In this document: piece after piece, positions 1 through 7,205 of the stretch
How positions within the stretch are numbered: position 1 is the stretch's first letter
Layout of the letters: every line of letters starts with the position of its first letter
NCBI GenBank assembly: GCA_016191305.1
Contig: JACPOX010000247.1
Span: forward strand, 2,420-14,286
DNA: 11,867 bases
From: Legionella longbeachae
Lineage (GTDB): Bacteria; Pseudomonadota; Gammaproteobacteria; Legionellales; Legionellaceae
Reading direction: 5' to 3'
Made by a program: the position numbers and the translations under genes
The notes under the pieces: generated by a model
What the model was told of the DNA's origin: nothing
What the model saw: the letters and a program-made list of their open reading frames with translations, nothing else
The model's database searches: none

Positions 1-321
1 GGCTTGCATCATTTAATTACAGATAAACCAATTCCAACAGAAAAGAAACCTGAGCAATTAGAAAAAGAACCTCAAAATGGATCGAAATCTATTTCTTCAA
101 TACCTTCTGATTTAGAGCAAACAAACAAGGATGTAGAGAAAAATTTTGTTAAATTAAAAAATACTAAGGCTTTAGATACATTATTAGCTCTTGCTAGAAC
201 TTATATAGATATGCATGATATTGAGTCAGCATTACATTCTTTAAATGAAGTGATAGAACATGGAAGCAAAGTACAAAAAAAAGAGGCAAAGCGTTTACTT
301 GATGAGATAGAAAGGAAGTAG
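1..321 (+). CDS. fimV: FimV C-terminal domain (partial, 5' end outside window)
   Basis: The reading frame is open from the first base, so this is the tail of a longer gene and the TTG at position 4 is not taken as a start. A polar, Lys/Glu/Pro-rich linker is followed by a helical C-terminal motif (LALARTYIDMHDIESALHSL, then a segment ending LLDEIERK). This TPR-like motif is characteristic of the cytoplasmic C-terminus of FimV/FimV-like proteins, which elsewhere act at the cell pole in type IV pilus and twitching functions and carry a periplasmic LysM region. Those N-terminal parts cannot be seen here. Lying just upstream of truA and trpF is the usual fimV context in gammaproteobacteria and supports the call. 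Confidence 0.8.
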   Translation, partial: GLHHLITDKPIPTEKKPEQLEKEPQNGSKSISSIPSDLEQTNKDVEKNFVKLKNTKALDTLLALARTYIDMHDIESALHSLNEVIEHGSKVQKKEAKRLLDEIERK

Positions 322-380
322 TGAAATCAATAAGTTGGGTTAACATCTTAATAAACTTGAAAATCAACTCTATTAAACTA

Positions 381-407
381 TAGACAAATCATATGCTGTA
401 TTATAAA
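381..407 (+). promoter_or_regulatory. Weak candidate promoter before truA
   Basis: TAGACA (381-386; 5/6 match to the -35 consensus) and TATAAA (402-407; 5/6 match to -10) are separated by only 15 bp, shorter than the usual 17. They lie in the 111-bp gap between fimV and truA. This is inference from base patterns in AT-rich DNA, and truA could also be read from upstream. Confidence 0.25.
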
Positions 408-432
408 TTGACCCTTTTATCAGGAATAATTA

Positions 433-1221
433 ATGCGAATTGCCTTGGTGCTTGAATATGATGGTAGCCAGTATCATGGCTGGCAAGCACAAACAGGCTT
501 GCATACTGTGCAACAAGCTGTGGAACATGCTTTATCAAAAGTAGCAGACTCTCCTGTGTCTGTGGTTTGTGCTGGGAGAACAGATACCGGTGTCCATGCT
601 ACAAATCAAGTAATTCATTTTGACTCTGAGAAAGAGCGTAGTATCCGAGCTTGGATTCATGGGGTAAATTCTTTTTTACCTAAAGATATTTGTGTTAAAT
701 GGGGAAAAGAGTTAACAGAAGAATTTCATGCAAGATATTCTGCAACTGCCAGACGATATCGCTATGTCATTTATAATGGTGCAATTAGACCCGCTTTATT
801 GCGCAGTAATGTTACTTGGCAATACAGGCAGTTAGAGCATCGTCTTATGCACCAAGCAGCTCAACTATTGTTGGGTGAGAATGATTTTACTTCCTTTCGT
901 TCTGTTGAGTGTCAGTCCAATACTCCCATGCGTAATGTTCATAGATTACAAGTTAGTCGAATGGGTGATTTAGTGATACTTGATATTACGGCTAATGCTT
1001 TTTTACATCATATGGTACGTAACATTGCTGGTGTCTTAATTGCAGTAGGTTCAGGAAAACATCCTGTTTCTTGGGTGGATGAAGTTCTTAAGGCAAAAGA
1101 CAGGAGATTGGGTGCTGAAACTGCACCTGCTTACGGATTGTACTTAGTGCAAGTGACTTACCCTCGAGAGCTCTCCATATTACAAAATAATCCAGGGCCA
1201 TCATTTCTTTTGGAGAAATAG
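433..1221 (+). CDS. truA: tRNA pseudouridine(38-40) synthase TruA
   Basis: TruA isomerises uridines 38-40 in the anticodon arm of many tRNAs to pseudouridine, in the cytoplasm and without cofactor. The 262-residue length is normal for the family. The N-terminus has the YDGSQYHGWQ motif (residues 9-18). The signature AGRTDTGVHA follows, with the catalytic aspartate at residue 51. The second half contains NAFLHHMVRNIAGVLI, also typical of TruA. The ATG is preceded by AGGA (422-425) at 7-nt spacing. The stop codon is directly followed by the trpF start, so the two genes are probably translated together. No defects are seen. Confidence 0.96.
   Translation: MRIALVLEYDGSQYHGWQAQTGLHTVQQAVEHALSKVADSPVSVVCAGRTDTGVHATNQVIHFDSEKERSIRAWIHGVNSFLPKDICVKWGKELTEEFHARYSATARRYRYVIYNGAIRPALLRSNVTWQYRQLEHRLMHQAAQLLLGENDFTSFRSVECQSNTPMRNVHRLQVSRMGDLVILDITANAFLHHMVRNIAGVLIAVGSGKHPVSWVDEVLKAKDRRLGAETAPAYGLYLVQVTYPRELSILQNNPGPSFLLEK
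1212..1215 (+). promoter_or_regulatory. Ribosome binding site that fixes the trpF TTG start
   Basis: GGAG lies inside the last codons of truA, 6 nt before the TTG at 1222. An alternative GTG at 1231 would be 15 nt away, too far for this site. The spacing therefore favours the rare TTG start. Confidence 0.6.
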
Positions 1222-1845
1222 TTGAATCCAGTGAATGTCCGAGTCAAAATGTGTGGTATGACGCGTAGTGAAGATATCGCACATGCTATTCATTTGGGTG
1301 CGGATGCTATTGGTTTGATTTTTTATGCAAAGAGTGCTCGTTCTATCTCTATAGAGCAGGCTAAAGTTTTATTGAAAGATCATCCGCCATTTGTAGATGC
1401 AGTAGCAGTTTTGGTTAATCCAGAATACGATTTTGTAAAAAAACTTATAGAAGAATTGCCAATCCAGGTTTTACAATTTCATGGTGATGAGCCAGAGCAG
1501 TTTTGCCAGCAATTTAATATGCCTTTTATTAAAGCGATACATGCTGATTCTGCTGAGTATATTCAACAAGCAGAACAAGATTATATTTCTGCCCAGGCAT
1601 TGTTATTAGATACCCCTTCTGAAACTGCCAGAGGAGGAACAGGGCTGTCATTTGACTGGAATATTATTCCAAAAATAAGGGCTAAACCTTATATATTGGC
1701 TGGTGGATTGGATGAGTTTAATATGCTTGAAGCAATTAAATTATGCCATCCTTATGCTGTAGATCTATGTAGTGGCATAGAGGCATCTCCTGGAATCAAA
1801 GATCATGGAAAAATGAGCCGATTTATGCAGAACTTATGGAAGTAA
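1222..1845 (+). CDS. trpF: Phosphoribosylanthranilate isomerase TrpF
   Basis: TrpF catalyses the Amadori rearrangement of phosphoribosylanthranilate to CdRP, the third step of tryptophan synthesis, in a single TIM barrel. The stand-alone 207-residue enzyme shows VKMCGMT with the catalytic Cys at residue 11. LLLDT carries the expected general-acid Asp at 130. The phosphate-binding loops are GGTG (138-141), LAGGL (159-163) and DLCSGIEASPGIKD near 181-194. The gene starts with TTG immediately after the truA stop, with no intergenic base. In E. coli this domain is fused to TrpC; here it is separate, as in Pseudomonas and Legionella. A dispersed repeat sits between it and trpB. Confidence 0.95.
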   Translation: MNPVNVRVKMCGMTRSEDIAHAIHLGADAIGLIFYAKSARSISIEQAKVLLKDHPPFVDAVAVLVNPEYDFVKKLIEELPIQVLQFHGDEPEQFCQQFNMPFIKAIHADSAEYIQQAEQDYISAQALLLDTPSETARGGTGLSFDWNIIPKIRAKPYILAGGLDEFNMLEAIKLCHPYAVDLCSGIEASPGIKDHGKMSRFMQNLWK

Positions 1846-1876
1846 TTTCAATAAACAAAGTAACTGTTTCACCACC

Positions 1877-1917
1877 CTCGCCATTCTGAGCGTAGCGAGA
1901 TCTCTCGGAATGACGAG
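1877..1917 (+). repeat. Palindromic dispersed-repeat-like element between trpF and trpB
   Basis: Two 14-nt arms (1877-1890 and 1904-1917) pair at 12 of 14 positions; both mismatches are G:T-compatible in RNA. They enclose a 13-nt loop that contributes to the self-complementary GAGATCTC (1897-1904). The core CATTCTGAGCGTAGCGA resembles REP/MITE-like repeats spread through the genomes of several intracellular bacteria; that resemblance is from memory. The element is more GC-rich than the surrounding DNA. In RNA it would form a strong hairpin, but it has no following T-run, so intrinsic termination is doubtful. Confidence 0.65.
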
Positions 1918-1964
1918 TGAGTAGTTGCTAGATAAATTGATTAAGAGGTTAATAAGGTAGATTG

Positions 1965-3164
1965 ATGAATAAAAAAGAACTTCCCGATGAACGAGGACAT
2001 TTTGGTCCTTATGGCGGTATCTTTGTAGCGGATACTTTAATGTATGCTTTAAAGCAATTAGAGGAAGCATATGCAAAGTATCGACAAGATCCAGAGTTTT
2101 TAGAAGAATTGCATGCGGAACTAAAGGATTTTGTGGGTCGACCTAATCCTCTTTATCATGCCAAGCATTTAAGTCAACGAATCGGTGGTGCGCAAATCTA
2201 TTTGAAACGAGAAGATTTAAACCATACTGGTGCACACAAAGTTAATAATACGGTAGGGCAAGCTTTGCTTGCTAAACGTATGGGAAAAACTCGTGTGATT
2301 GCAGAAACAGGTGCTGGTCAGCATGGTGTAGCTTCCGCGACTGTAGCAGCTAAATTAGGTTTGGAATGTGTTGTTTATATGGGTTCTGAAGACATAAAAC
2401 GCCAATCATCTAATGTTTATCGTATGAAATTATTGGGTGCAGAAGTTGTACCGGTCACCTCAGGATCACGAACCTTGAAGGATGCGTTAAATGAAGCCAT
2501 GCGTGATTGGGTAAGTCATGTCGATGATACATTTTATATTATTGGAACAGTTGCTGGTCCTCATCCTTATCCGCAAATGGTCCGCGATTTTCAATCAATC
2601 ATTGGTATTGAGGCCAGAGCACAGTTTTTAGAGAAAAAGAGTTGTTTGCCAGATGCTCTAGTGGCTTGTGTTGGAGGGGGGTCTAATGCAATAGGTTTGT
2701 TTCATGCTTTTCTTAATGACTCTTCAGTCGCTATGTATGGGATTGAGGCGGGTGGAAAAGGTTTGGAAAGCGGAGAACACGCGGCTTCGCTAATTGCCGG
2801 GAAACCTGGCGTTTTACATGGCAATCGAACTTATTTATTATGCGATGAATATGGTCAAATTAAAGACACTCATTCTGTCTCAGCCGGCCTTGATTATCCT
2901 GGAGTTGGGCCTGAGCATGCTTATTTGAAAGATACTGGGCGTGTAGTGTATGAAGCAATTAATGATGACGAGGCTCTGAATGCTTTTCGTACTTTAACGC
3001 GTGTTGAAGGAATCATACCTGCTCTTGAATCAAGTCATGCTGTTGCTTATGCAATGAAACTCGCTAAGACAATGTCAGCAAATCAAAATATTATTGTAAA
3101 TTTATCAGGTCGTGGCGATAAAGACATGCACACTGTTGCACAAATTGATGGGATTACTGTATGA
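1965..3164 (+). CDS. trpB: Tryptophan synthase beta chain TrpB
   Basis: TrpB condenses indole with L-serine to form L-tryptophan on pyridoxal phosphate, as the beta2 core of the alpha2-beta2 complex. The 399-residue protein has the PLP lysine in HTGAHKVNN (Lys92). The glutamate of AETGAGQHG (Glu114) corresponds to catalytic Glu109 of the Salmonella enzyme. VGGGSNAIG is the PLP-phosphate loop. The C-terminus includes [10 protein letters not shown] chose the ATG at 1965 because AAGG (1954-1957) lies 7 nt upstream; a TTG one codon earlier is also possible. The last bases overlap the trpA start in an ATGA, which implies translational coupling of the two subunits. It lies 119 bp after trpF with a palindromic repeat between. 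Confidence 0.97.
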   Translation: MNKKELPDERGHFGPYGGIFVADTLMYALKQLEEAYAKYRQDPEFLEELHAELKDFVGRPNPLYHAKHLSQRIGGAQIYLKREDLNHTGAHKVNNTVGQALLAKRMGKTRVIAETGAGQHGVASATVAAKLGLECVVYMGSEDIKRQSSNVYRMKLLGAEVVPVTSGSRTLKDALNEAMRDWVSHVDDTFYIIGTVAGPHPYPQMVRDFQSIIGIEARAQFLEKKSCLPDALVACVGGGSNAIGLFHAFLNDSSVAMYGIEAGGKGLESGEHAASLIAGKPGVLHGNRTYLLCDEYGQIKDTHSVSAGLDYPGVGPEHAYLKDTGRVVYEAINDDEALNAFRTLTRVEGIIPALESSHAVAYAMKLAKTMSANQNIIVNLSGRGDKDMHTVAQIDGITV

Positions 3165-3964
3165 ACCGAATTGATAAAACATTGGCACGTTTGAAAGCCA
3201 GTGATAAAAAAATGCTTAGCCCTTATATTACTGCCGGCGATCCTTCTCCTGAAATTACTATAAAGTTAATGCATGAACTAGTCAGAGCCGGAGCAGATAT
3301 TTTAGAGTTAGGCATTCCATTTTCTGATCCTATGGCTGAAGGCCCAGTAATTCAACATGCTATGGAGCGTGCATTGGCTCAGGAAGTGCATTGTCATACC
3401 GTTTTGAATATGGTGAAAGAGTTTCGTTTGCAAGATCAAGAGACCCCAGTGATTGTCATGGGCTATCTAAATCCTATCGAGCATATGGGATATGAACTTT
3501 TTGCCCGACAAGCTGCGGAATCAGGGGTAGATGGAACTATATTGGTTGATTTGCCGCCAGAAGAGAGTCAAGAAATAATGACAATATGGCAAAAACATGG
3601 TTTATACAGTATCTTCCTTTGCTCGCCTACGACTTCAGATGAGCGGATGGTTTTAATAAATCAATTTGCCCAGGGCTATTTATATTATGTGTCTTTAAAA
3701 GGTGTTACTGGCTCAAATGTACTTGATATGTCATCCTTAAAATCACAATACCAATATCGTAAAGCGCAAACAACCCTTCCTCTAATGGTTGGTTTTGGTA
3801 TAAAAACACCGGAGATGGCAGCAAAAGTTGCTCATTTTGCTGATGGTGTTATTGTAGGAGCTGCTCTGATTACGCAGATTCTGGAAGCATATAATACAAA
3901 TAAGGATATGTTACAGGCCGGAGCAAATTTAATAAGCTCCATGCGCCATGCTATGGATAATTGA
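3161..3964 (+). CDS. trpA: Tryptophan synthase alpha chain TrpA
   Basis: TrpA cleaves indole-3-glycerol phosphate to indole and glyceraldehyde-3-phosphate and channels indole to TrpB. The 267-residue TIM-barrel protein has the same numbering as the E. coli enzyme through the active site: catalytic Glu49 is present in [10 protein letters not shown]. Position 60, normally the conserved Asp that contacts indole nitrogen, is Glu here (PMAEGP). The [10 protein letters not shown] loop, the VGFGI phosphate-binding segment and GVIVGAAL are all intact. The protein looks functional, so the D60E change is probably tolerated or lineage-specific. The gene overlaps trpB by 4 nt. trpE, trpG, trpD and trpC are not in the window. 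Confidence 0.96.
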   Translation: MNRIDKTLARLKASDKKMLSPYITAGDPSPEITIKLMHELVRAGADILELGIPFSDPMAEGPVIQHAMERALAQEVHCHTVLNMVKEFRLQDQETPVIVMGYLNPIEHMGYELFARQAAESGVDGTILVDLPPEESQEIMTIWQKHGLYSIFLCSPTTSDERMVLINQFAQGYLYYVSLKGVTGSNVLDMSSLKSQYQYRKAQTTLPLMVGFGIKTPEMAAKVAHFADGVIVGAALITQILEAYNTNKDMLQAGANLISSMRHAMDN

Positions 3965-3985
3965 ATTAATATCGAAATAAAAGAA

Positions 3986-4014
3986 TTAAGGAAAAGAGAC
4001 TTTAAAATCCTTAA
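3986..4014 (+). terminator. Weak hairpin after trpA, possible terminator
   Basis: TTAAGGA (3986-3992) and TCCTTAA (4008-4014) are perfect 7-nt inverted repeats. An inner AAAG/CTTT pair lies within the 15-nt loop. The stem is AT-rich and no T-run follows, so its role as a terminator of the trp genes is uncertain. Confidence 0.25.
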
Positions 4015-4040
4015 CTTAATGGCAGTGAGATGTAGAACAA

Positions 4041-4046
4041 TATAAT
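4041..4046 (+). promoter_or_regulatory. Candidate -10 box for glnS
   Basis: A perfect TATAAT lies 24 bp before the glnS ATG and 77 bp after trpA. No good -35 hexamer is visible at 16-18 bp upstream. It is the best promoter candidate for glnS, but it is based on one hexamer in AT-rich DNA. Confidence 0.4.
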
Positions 4047-4070
4047 GACCTAGATGATAACGGAAAACTA

Positions 4071-5726
4071 ATGACAGAATTAACTGAAAAACGAGCCCAT
4101 TTTATAAGACAACTGATTACTGATGAATTAGGTAGTGGTAAACATAAATCAGTAGTGACACGCTTTCCTCCTGAACCAAATGGTTATTTGCATGTGGGAC
4201 ATGCCAAGTCTATTTGTTTGAATTTTGGTTTGGCTCAAGAGTTTGGCGGTATTTGTTTTTTACGTTTTGATGATACAAATCCAATTAAGGAAGAAGAAGA
4301 ATATGTTAACGCCATTATTGACGATGTGCGTTGGTTGGGTTTTGAATGGCATACAATGACCCATTCCTCAGATTATTATCATGAACTCTATGATTATGCC
4401 CTGTTGTTAATTAAAAAGGATTTGGCTTATGTCGATAGTCTTAGCATGGAAGAAATTCGTGCATATCGAGGTTCTTTACAAGAGCCAGGGCGTGAAAGTC
4501 CTTATAGAAACAGACCTGTAGAAGAAAGTATGGATTTATTTACTCGCATGAAAGCGGGAGAGTTTCCTGATGGAACTCATGTGTTGCGTGCAAAAATTGA
4601 CATGCAGTCAGGTAATGTGAACATGCGCGATCCTGTACTCTATCGTATTCGACATGCACATCATCAACGTACAGGAGATGAGTGGTGTATTTATCCCATG
4701 TATGATTATGCGCATCCCATTTCAGATGCTTTAGAAAAAATAACTCATTCTTTATGTACATTGGAATTTCAAGATCATCGGCCGCTTTACGATTGGTTTG
4801 TTGACAATTTACCCGTGCCAGCAAAACCTATACAAACTGAATTTGCCCGTTTGAATTTGTCACATACGGTTACTTCCAAACGTAAATTGCGTGAACTAGT
4901 TGACAGAAATGCTGTAAGCGGTTGGGATGATCCCCGTATGCCTACTTTACGCGGTATGCGTAAACGAGGGTATCCACCCGCAGCCATCCGTCAATTTTGT
5001 GAAATAATAGGAATCTCGCGTAGCGATTCTGTAATTGACATGTCCATATTAGAAGAATGTGTGCGTGCCGAATTAAATCGCACAGCAAAACGTGCTTTAT
5101 GTGTAATGGATCCTGTAAAAGTAGTCATAGAAAATTATCCTGAAGGAATGGTGGAAATTTTGACACCCGCTTTCAATCAACAAGATCCAGATTCAGGCAC
5201 ACGTGATTTACCTTTTACTCGCGAATTATTCATTGATCGTTCGGACTTTATGGAAGAACCTCCTAAAAAATACTTCCGTTTATCACCTGGTGCTGAAGTA
5301 CGTTTGCGTCATTCATATGTTATCAAATGTCATGATGTGGTGCATGATGCTCAAGGTAATATCATTGAGCTCCGGTGTACCTATGATGAAAATACTCTAG
5401 GCAAGAACCCTGAAGACAGAAAAGTTAAAGGAGTGATTCATTGGGTATCATGTGCGCATGCCTATCCTGTAGAAGTACTCGAATATGATCGTCTATTTAA
5501 TGATTCTAATCCAGCACGTGAAGAAGACTTTTTTCAATTTTTAAACCATGATTCGTTACAAATAAAACAGGCCTATTGCGAACCGGCATTAGCAAATCAG
5601 CTTGCAGGCACCGTGTTCCAGTTTGAACGTTTGGGATATTATTGTGTTAACGAATTGAAAGAAGGGCGAGTTAGCGCTTTTCATCGTGTAGTTGACTTAA
5701 AAGATACTTGGGGAAAAGTAAGCTAA
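4071..5726 (+). CDS. glnS: Glutamine--tRNA ligase
   Basis: GlnRS is a cytoplasmic class I aminoacyl-tRNA synthetase that charges tRNA-Gln. The 551-residue length matches the family (about 553 in E. coli). The HIGH-type motif is in PPEPNGYLHVGHAKS (His41, His44). The KMSKS-type motif is the GlnRS variant within TVTSKRKL (residues 266-273). RFDDTNP (65-71) and the IYPMYDYAHPISDA segment (207-220) are also typical. A beta-barrel anticodon-binding region fills the C-terminal 200 residues. The ATG has CGGA 6 nt upstream, a weak Shine-Dalgarno match. cysS follows after 9 nt, so the two synthetase genes probably form one transcript. Confidence 0.97.
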   Translation: MTELTEKRAHFIRQLITDELGSGKHKSVVTRFPPEPNGYLHVGHAKSICLNFGLAQEFGGICFLRFDDTNPIKEEEEYVNAIIDDVRWLGFEWHTMTHSSDYYHELYDYALLLIKKDLAYVDSLSMEEIRAYRGSLQEPGRESPYRNRPVEESMDLFTRMKAGEFPDGTHVLRAKIDMQSGNVNMRDPVLYRIRHAHHQRTGDEWCIYPMYDYAHPISDALEKITHSLCTLEFQDHRPLYDWFVDNLPVPAKPIQTEFARLNLSHTVTSKRKLRELVDRNAVSGWDDPRMPTLRGMRKRGYPPAAIRQFCEIIGISRSDSVIDMSILEECVRAELNRTAKRALCVMDPVKVVIENYPEGMVEILTPAFNQQDPDSGTRDLPFTRELFIDRSDFMEEPPKKYFRLSPGAEVRLRHSYVIKCHDVVHDAQGNIIELRCTYDENTLGKNPEDRKVKGVIHWVSCAHAYPVEVLEYDRLFNDSNPAREEDFFQFLNHDSLQIKQAYCEPALANQLAGTVFQFERLGYYCVNELKEGRVSAFHRVVDLKDTWGKVS

Positions 5727-5735
5727 GGGGCTGAT

Positions 5736-6903
5736 ATGTTGCATTTATATAATTCTTTAACCAGAACAAAAGAGCCATTTGTTTCCATTATACCTGGGAA
5801 AATTGGTATCTATGTTTGTGGTATTACCGTTTATGACCGATGCCATATAGGCCATGCTCGTTCGATGGTATCTTTTGATGTCATTGTCCGTTATCTACGG
5901 TCCCAAGGATATGATGTTACATATATACGTAATATTACTGATATTGATGACAAAATTATTGCTCGCGCTCATGAAAGAGCAATACCAATTGATGAATTGA
6001 CATCTCAGTATATAGAGGCAATGAATGAAGATACTCGAGCATTAAATATTGTTCCACCCGACGTAGAGCCACGAGCTACAGAACATATTGACAGTATTAT
6101 TCATTTGATTCAACGCCTACTTGATAAGGGCAACGCTTATGTCAGTGACAATGGAGATGTTTGTTACCAAGTCGATTCCTTTGCAGATTACGGTAAATTA
6201 TCAAATAAAGATCTGGAAGGTTTAGTAGCAATTTCCCCATCATGAAAATGAAATCGCCCAAAGTGAGGCCGCTACAGAAAAGCCTTTCGCCAATTATTGG
6301 CTGCATGTAGGCATGTTGCAGGTTAATAATGAAAAAATGTCAAAATCATTAGGTAATTTTTTTACCATAGCTGATGTGTTAGAAAAGCATCATCCTGAAG
6401 TGGTGCGCTATTTTCTGTTAAGCAGTCATTACCGCAGTCCGCTCAATTATTCAGAAGATAATTTAACCAATGCCAAAAAAGCACTTACTCGACTGTATCA
6501 AACTATAAAAGATATTCCGATTACCCTAGATGGTGAATTGGATAATCATTGGATTAATGAATTTAATCAGGCGATGAATGACGATTTTAATACACCTGTA
6601 GCTCTGGCTGTTTTATTTCAGTTAAGTCATGAAGTAAATAAGAATAACTCAGCTATTTTGGCGAACACATTGAAGTATTTGGCAGGTATCATGGGCTTAT
6701 TGCAAGCAGTTCCTTCATCCTTTTTACAATCTGGTTTTGCTGAAGATGACAAAGCAGCAATAGAGCAATTAATCACTGAACGACTCCAGGCTCGTGCTGA
6801 TCGTAATTGGTCTCGAGCGGACCAGATTAGAGCAGAGCTTCTGACTCAAGGAATAGAATTGGAAGATGGAGCGAGTGGTACTACCTGGCGTAAAGTAGAG
6901 TAG
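5736..6903 (+). pseudogene. cysS: Cysteine--tRNA ligase, broken by an internal deletion and frameshift
   Basis: CysRS charges tRNA-Cys and uses a Zn2+ ion to select cysteine. The first part (5736-6245, 169 codons) has the correct N-terminus with zinc-ligand Cys28 in [15 protein letters not shown] and the HIGH motif at 37-40. After DLEGLVA the sequence jumps to [14 protein letters not shown] in another frame (from 6229), so the first frame hits TGA at 6243-6245. Compared with E. coli CysRS, about 65 codons are missing between these points. They include the segment with WHIECSAM and the zinc-ligand cysteine equivalent to Cys209. The second part continues cleanly through KMSKS (6334-6348) to the normal C-terminus at 6903. 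The strong AAGGGG site (5725-5730) before the ATG remains. Apart from the deletion both halves are undamaged, so the lesion is recent or an assembly artefact. The product would not be active. Confidence 0.88.
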
Positions 6904-6913
6904 AGTAGTATTA

Positions 6914-7157
6914 TTGTCTTCTATTTTACCTAAAAAATGGTAACGCGTCCAAAAACTGGATTTAATCCACCTCTGGATGAGCTAATACTCAAAATTGGCG
7001 AACAAAACTTAAAGATGAAATAAGTCGAATCGGAAAAATTATTAATATAGAGGATGTTAATAAGTTAATTAATGAACACTTTTTGGGGAAATCCAACAAT
7101 ACCTATAAACTTTGGCAGTTGTTATATTTCAGTAGTTGGATTAAAGAAAATGGATGA
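6914..7157 (+). pseudogene. Relic of an asparagine synthetase (asnB-type) C-terminus, frameshifted
   Basis: Three consecutive frames together read like the end of a glutamine-hydrolysing asparagine synthetase. They are LSSILPKK (6914-6937), then MVTRPKTGFNPPLDELILKI (6937-6996), then a frame from 6996 containing INEHFLGKSNNTYKLWQLL and ending at TGA 7155. The family pattern is R-P-K-x-G-F followed about 40-50 residues later by an EH-x-x-GK-x-x-x-x-x-x-LW segment; both are seen. Two single-step frame changes are needed, and the rest of the gene (glutaminase and most of the synthetase domain) is absent. The relic begins a few bases after the cysS stop. The family call is by motif recognition only. 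Nothing else is recognised in the 300-bp gap between cysS and 7206. Confidence 0.6.
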
Positions 7158-7205
7158 TGAACACAGCAGTTTGTTCTGGTTTAATGGTTTTTGTATTCTT
7201 CCATC

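Noticed and set aside
322..432. trp leader peptide or attenuator before truA-trpF
   Set aside because: No short frame with clustered Trp codons and no terminator/antiterminator hairpins were found.
1834..2076. Minus-strand open frame of 80 codons
   Set aside because: It overlaps trpF, the palindromic repeat and the trpB start, has no recognisable motif, and is best explained as chance.
5203..5400. Plus-strand open frame of 65 codons
   Set aside because: It lies inside glnS in another frame, with a composition typical of an out-of-frame reading.
6313..6903. Separate 196-codon gene starting [12 protein letters not shown]
   Set aside because: It is the C-terminal half of CysRS, collinear with the N-terminal half just upstream, and its ATG is an internal Met with no convincing ribosome site.
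7163..7180. Small hairpin (GAACA...TGTTC) between the asparagine synthetase relic and the ankyrin-repeat gene as a terminator
   Set aside because: The stem is only 5 bp and no T-run follows on either strand.
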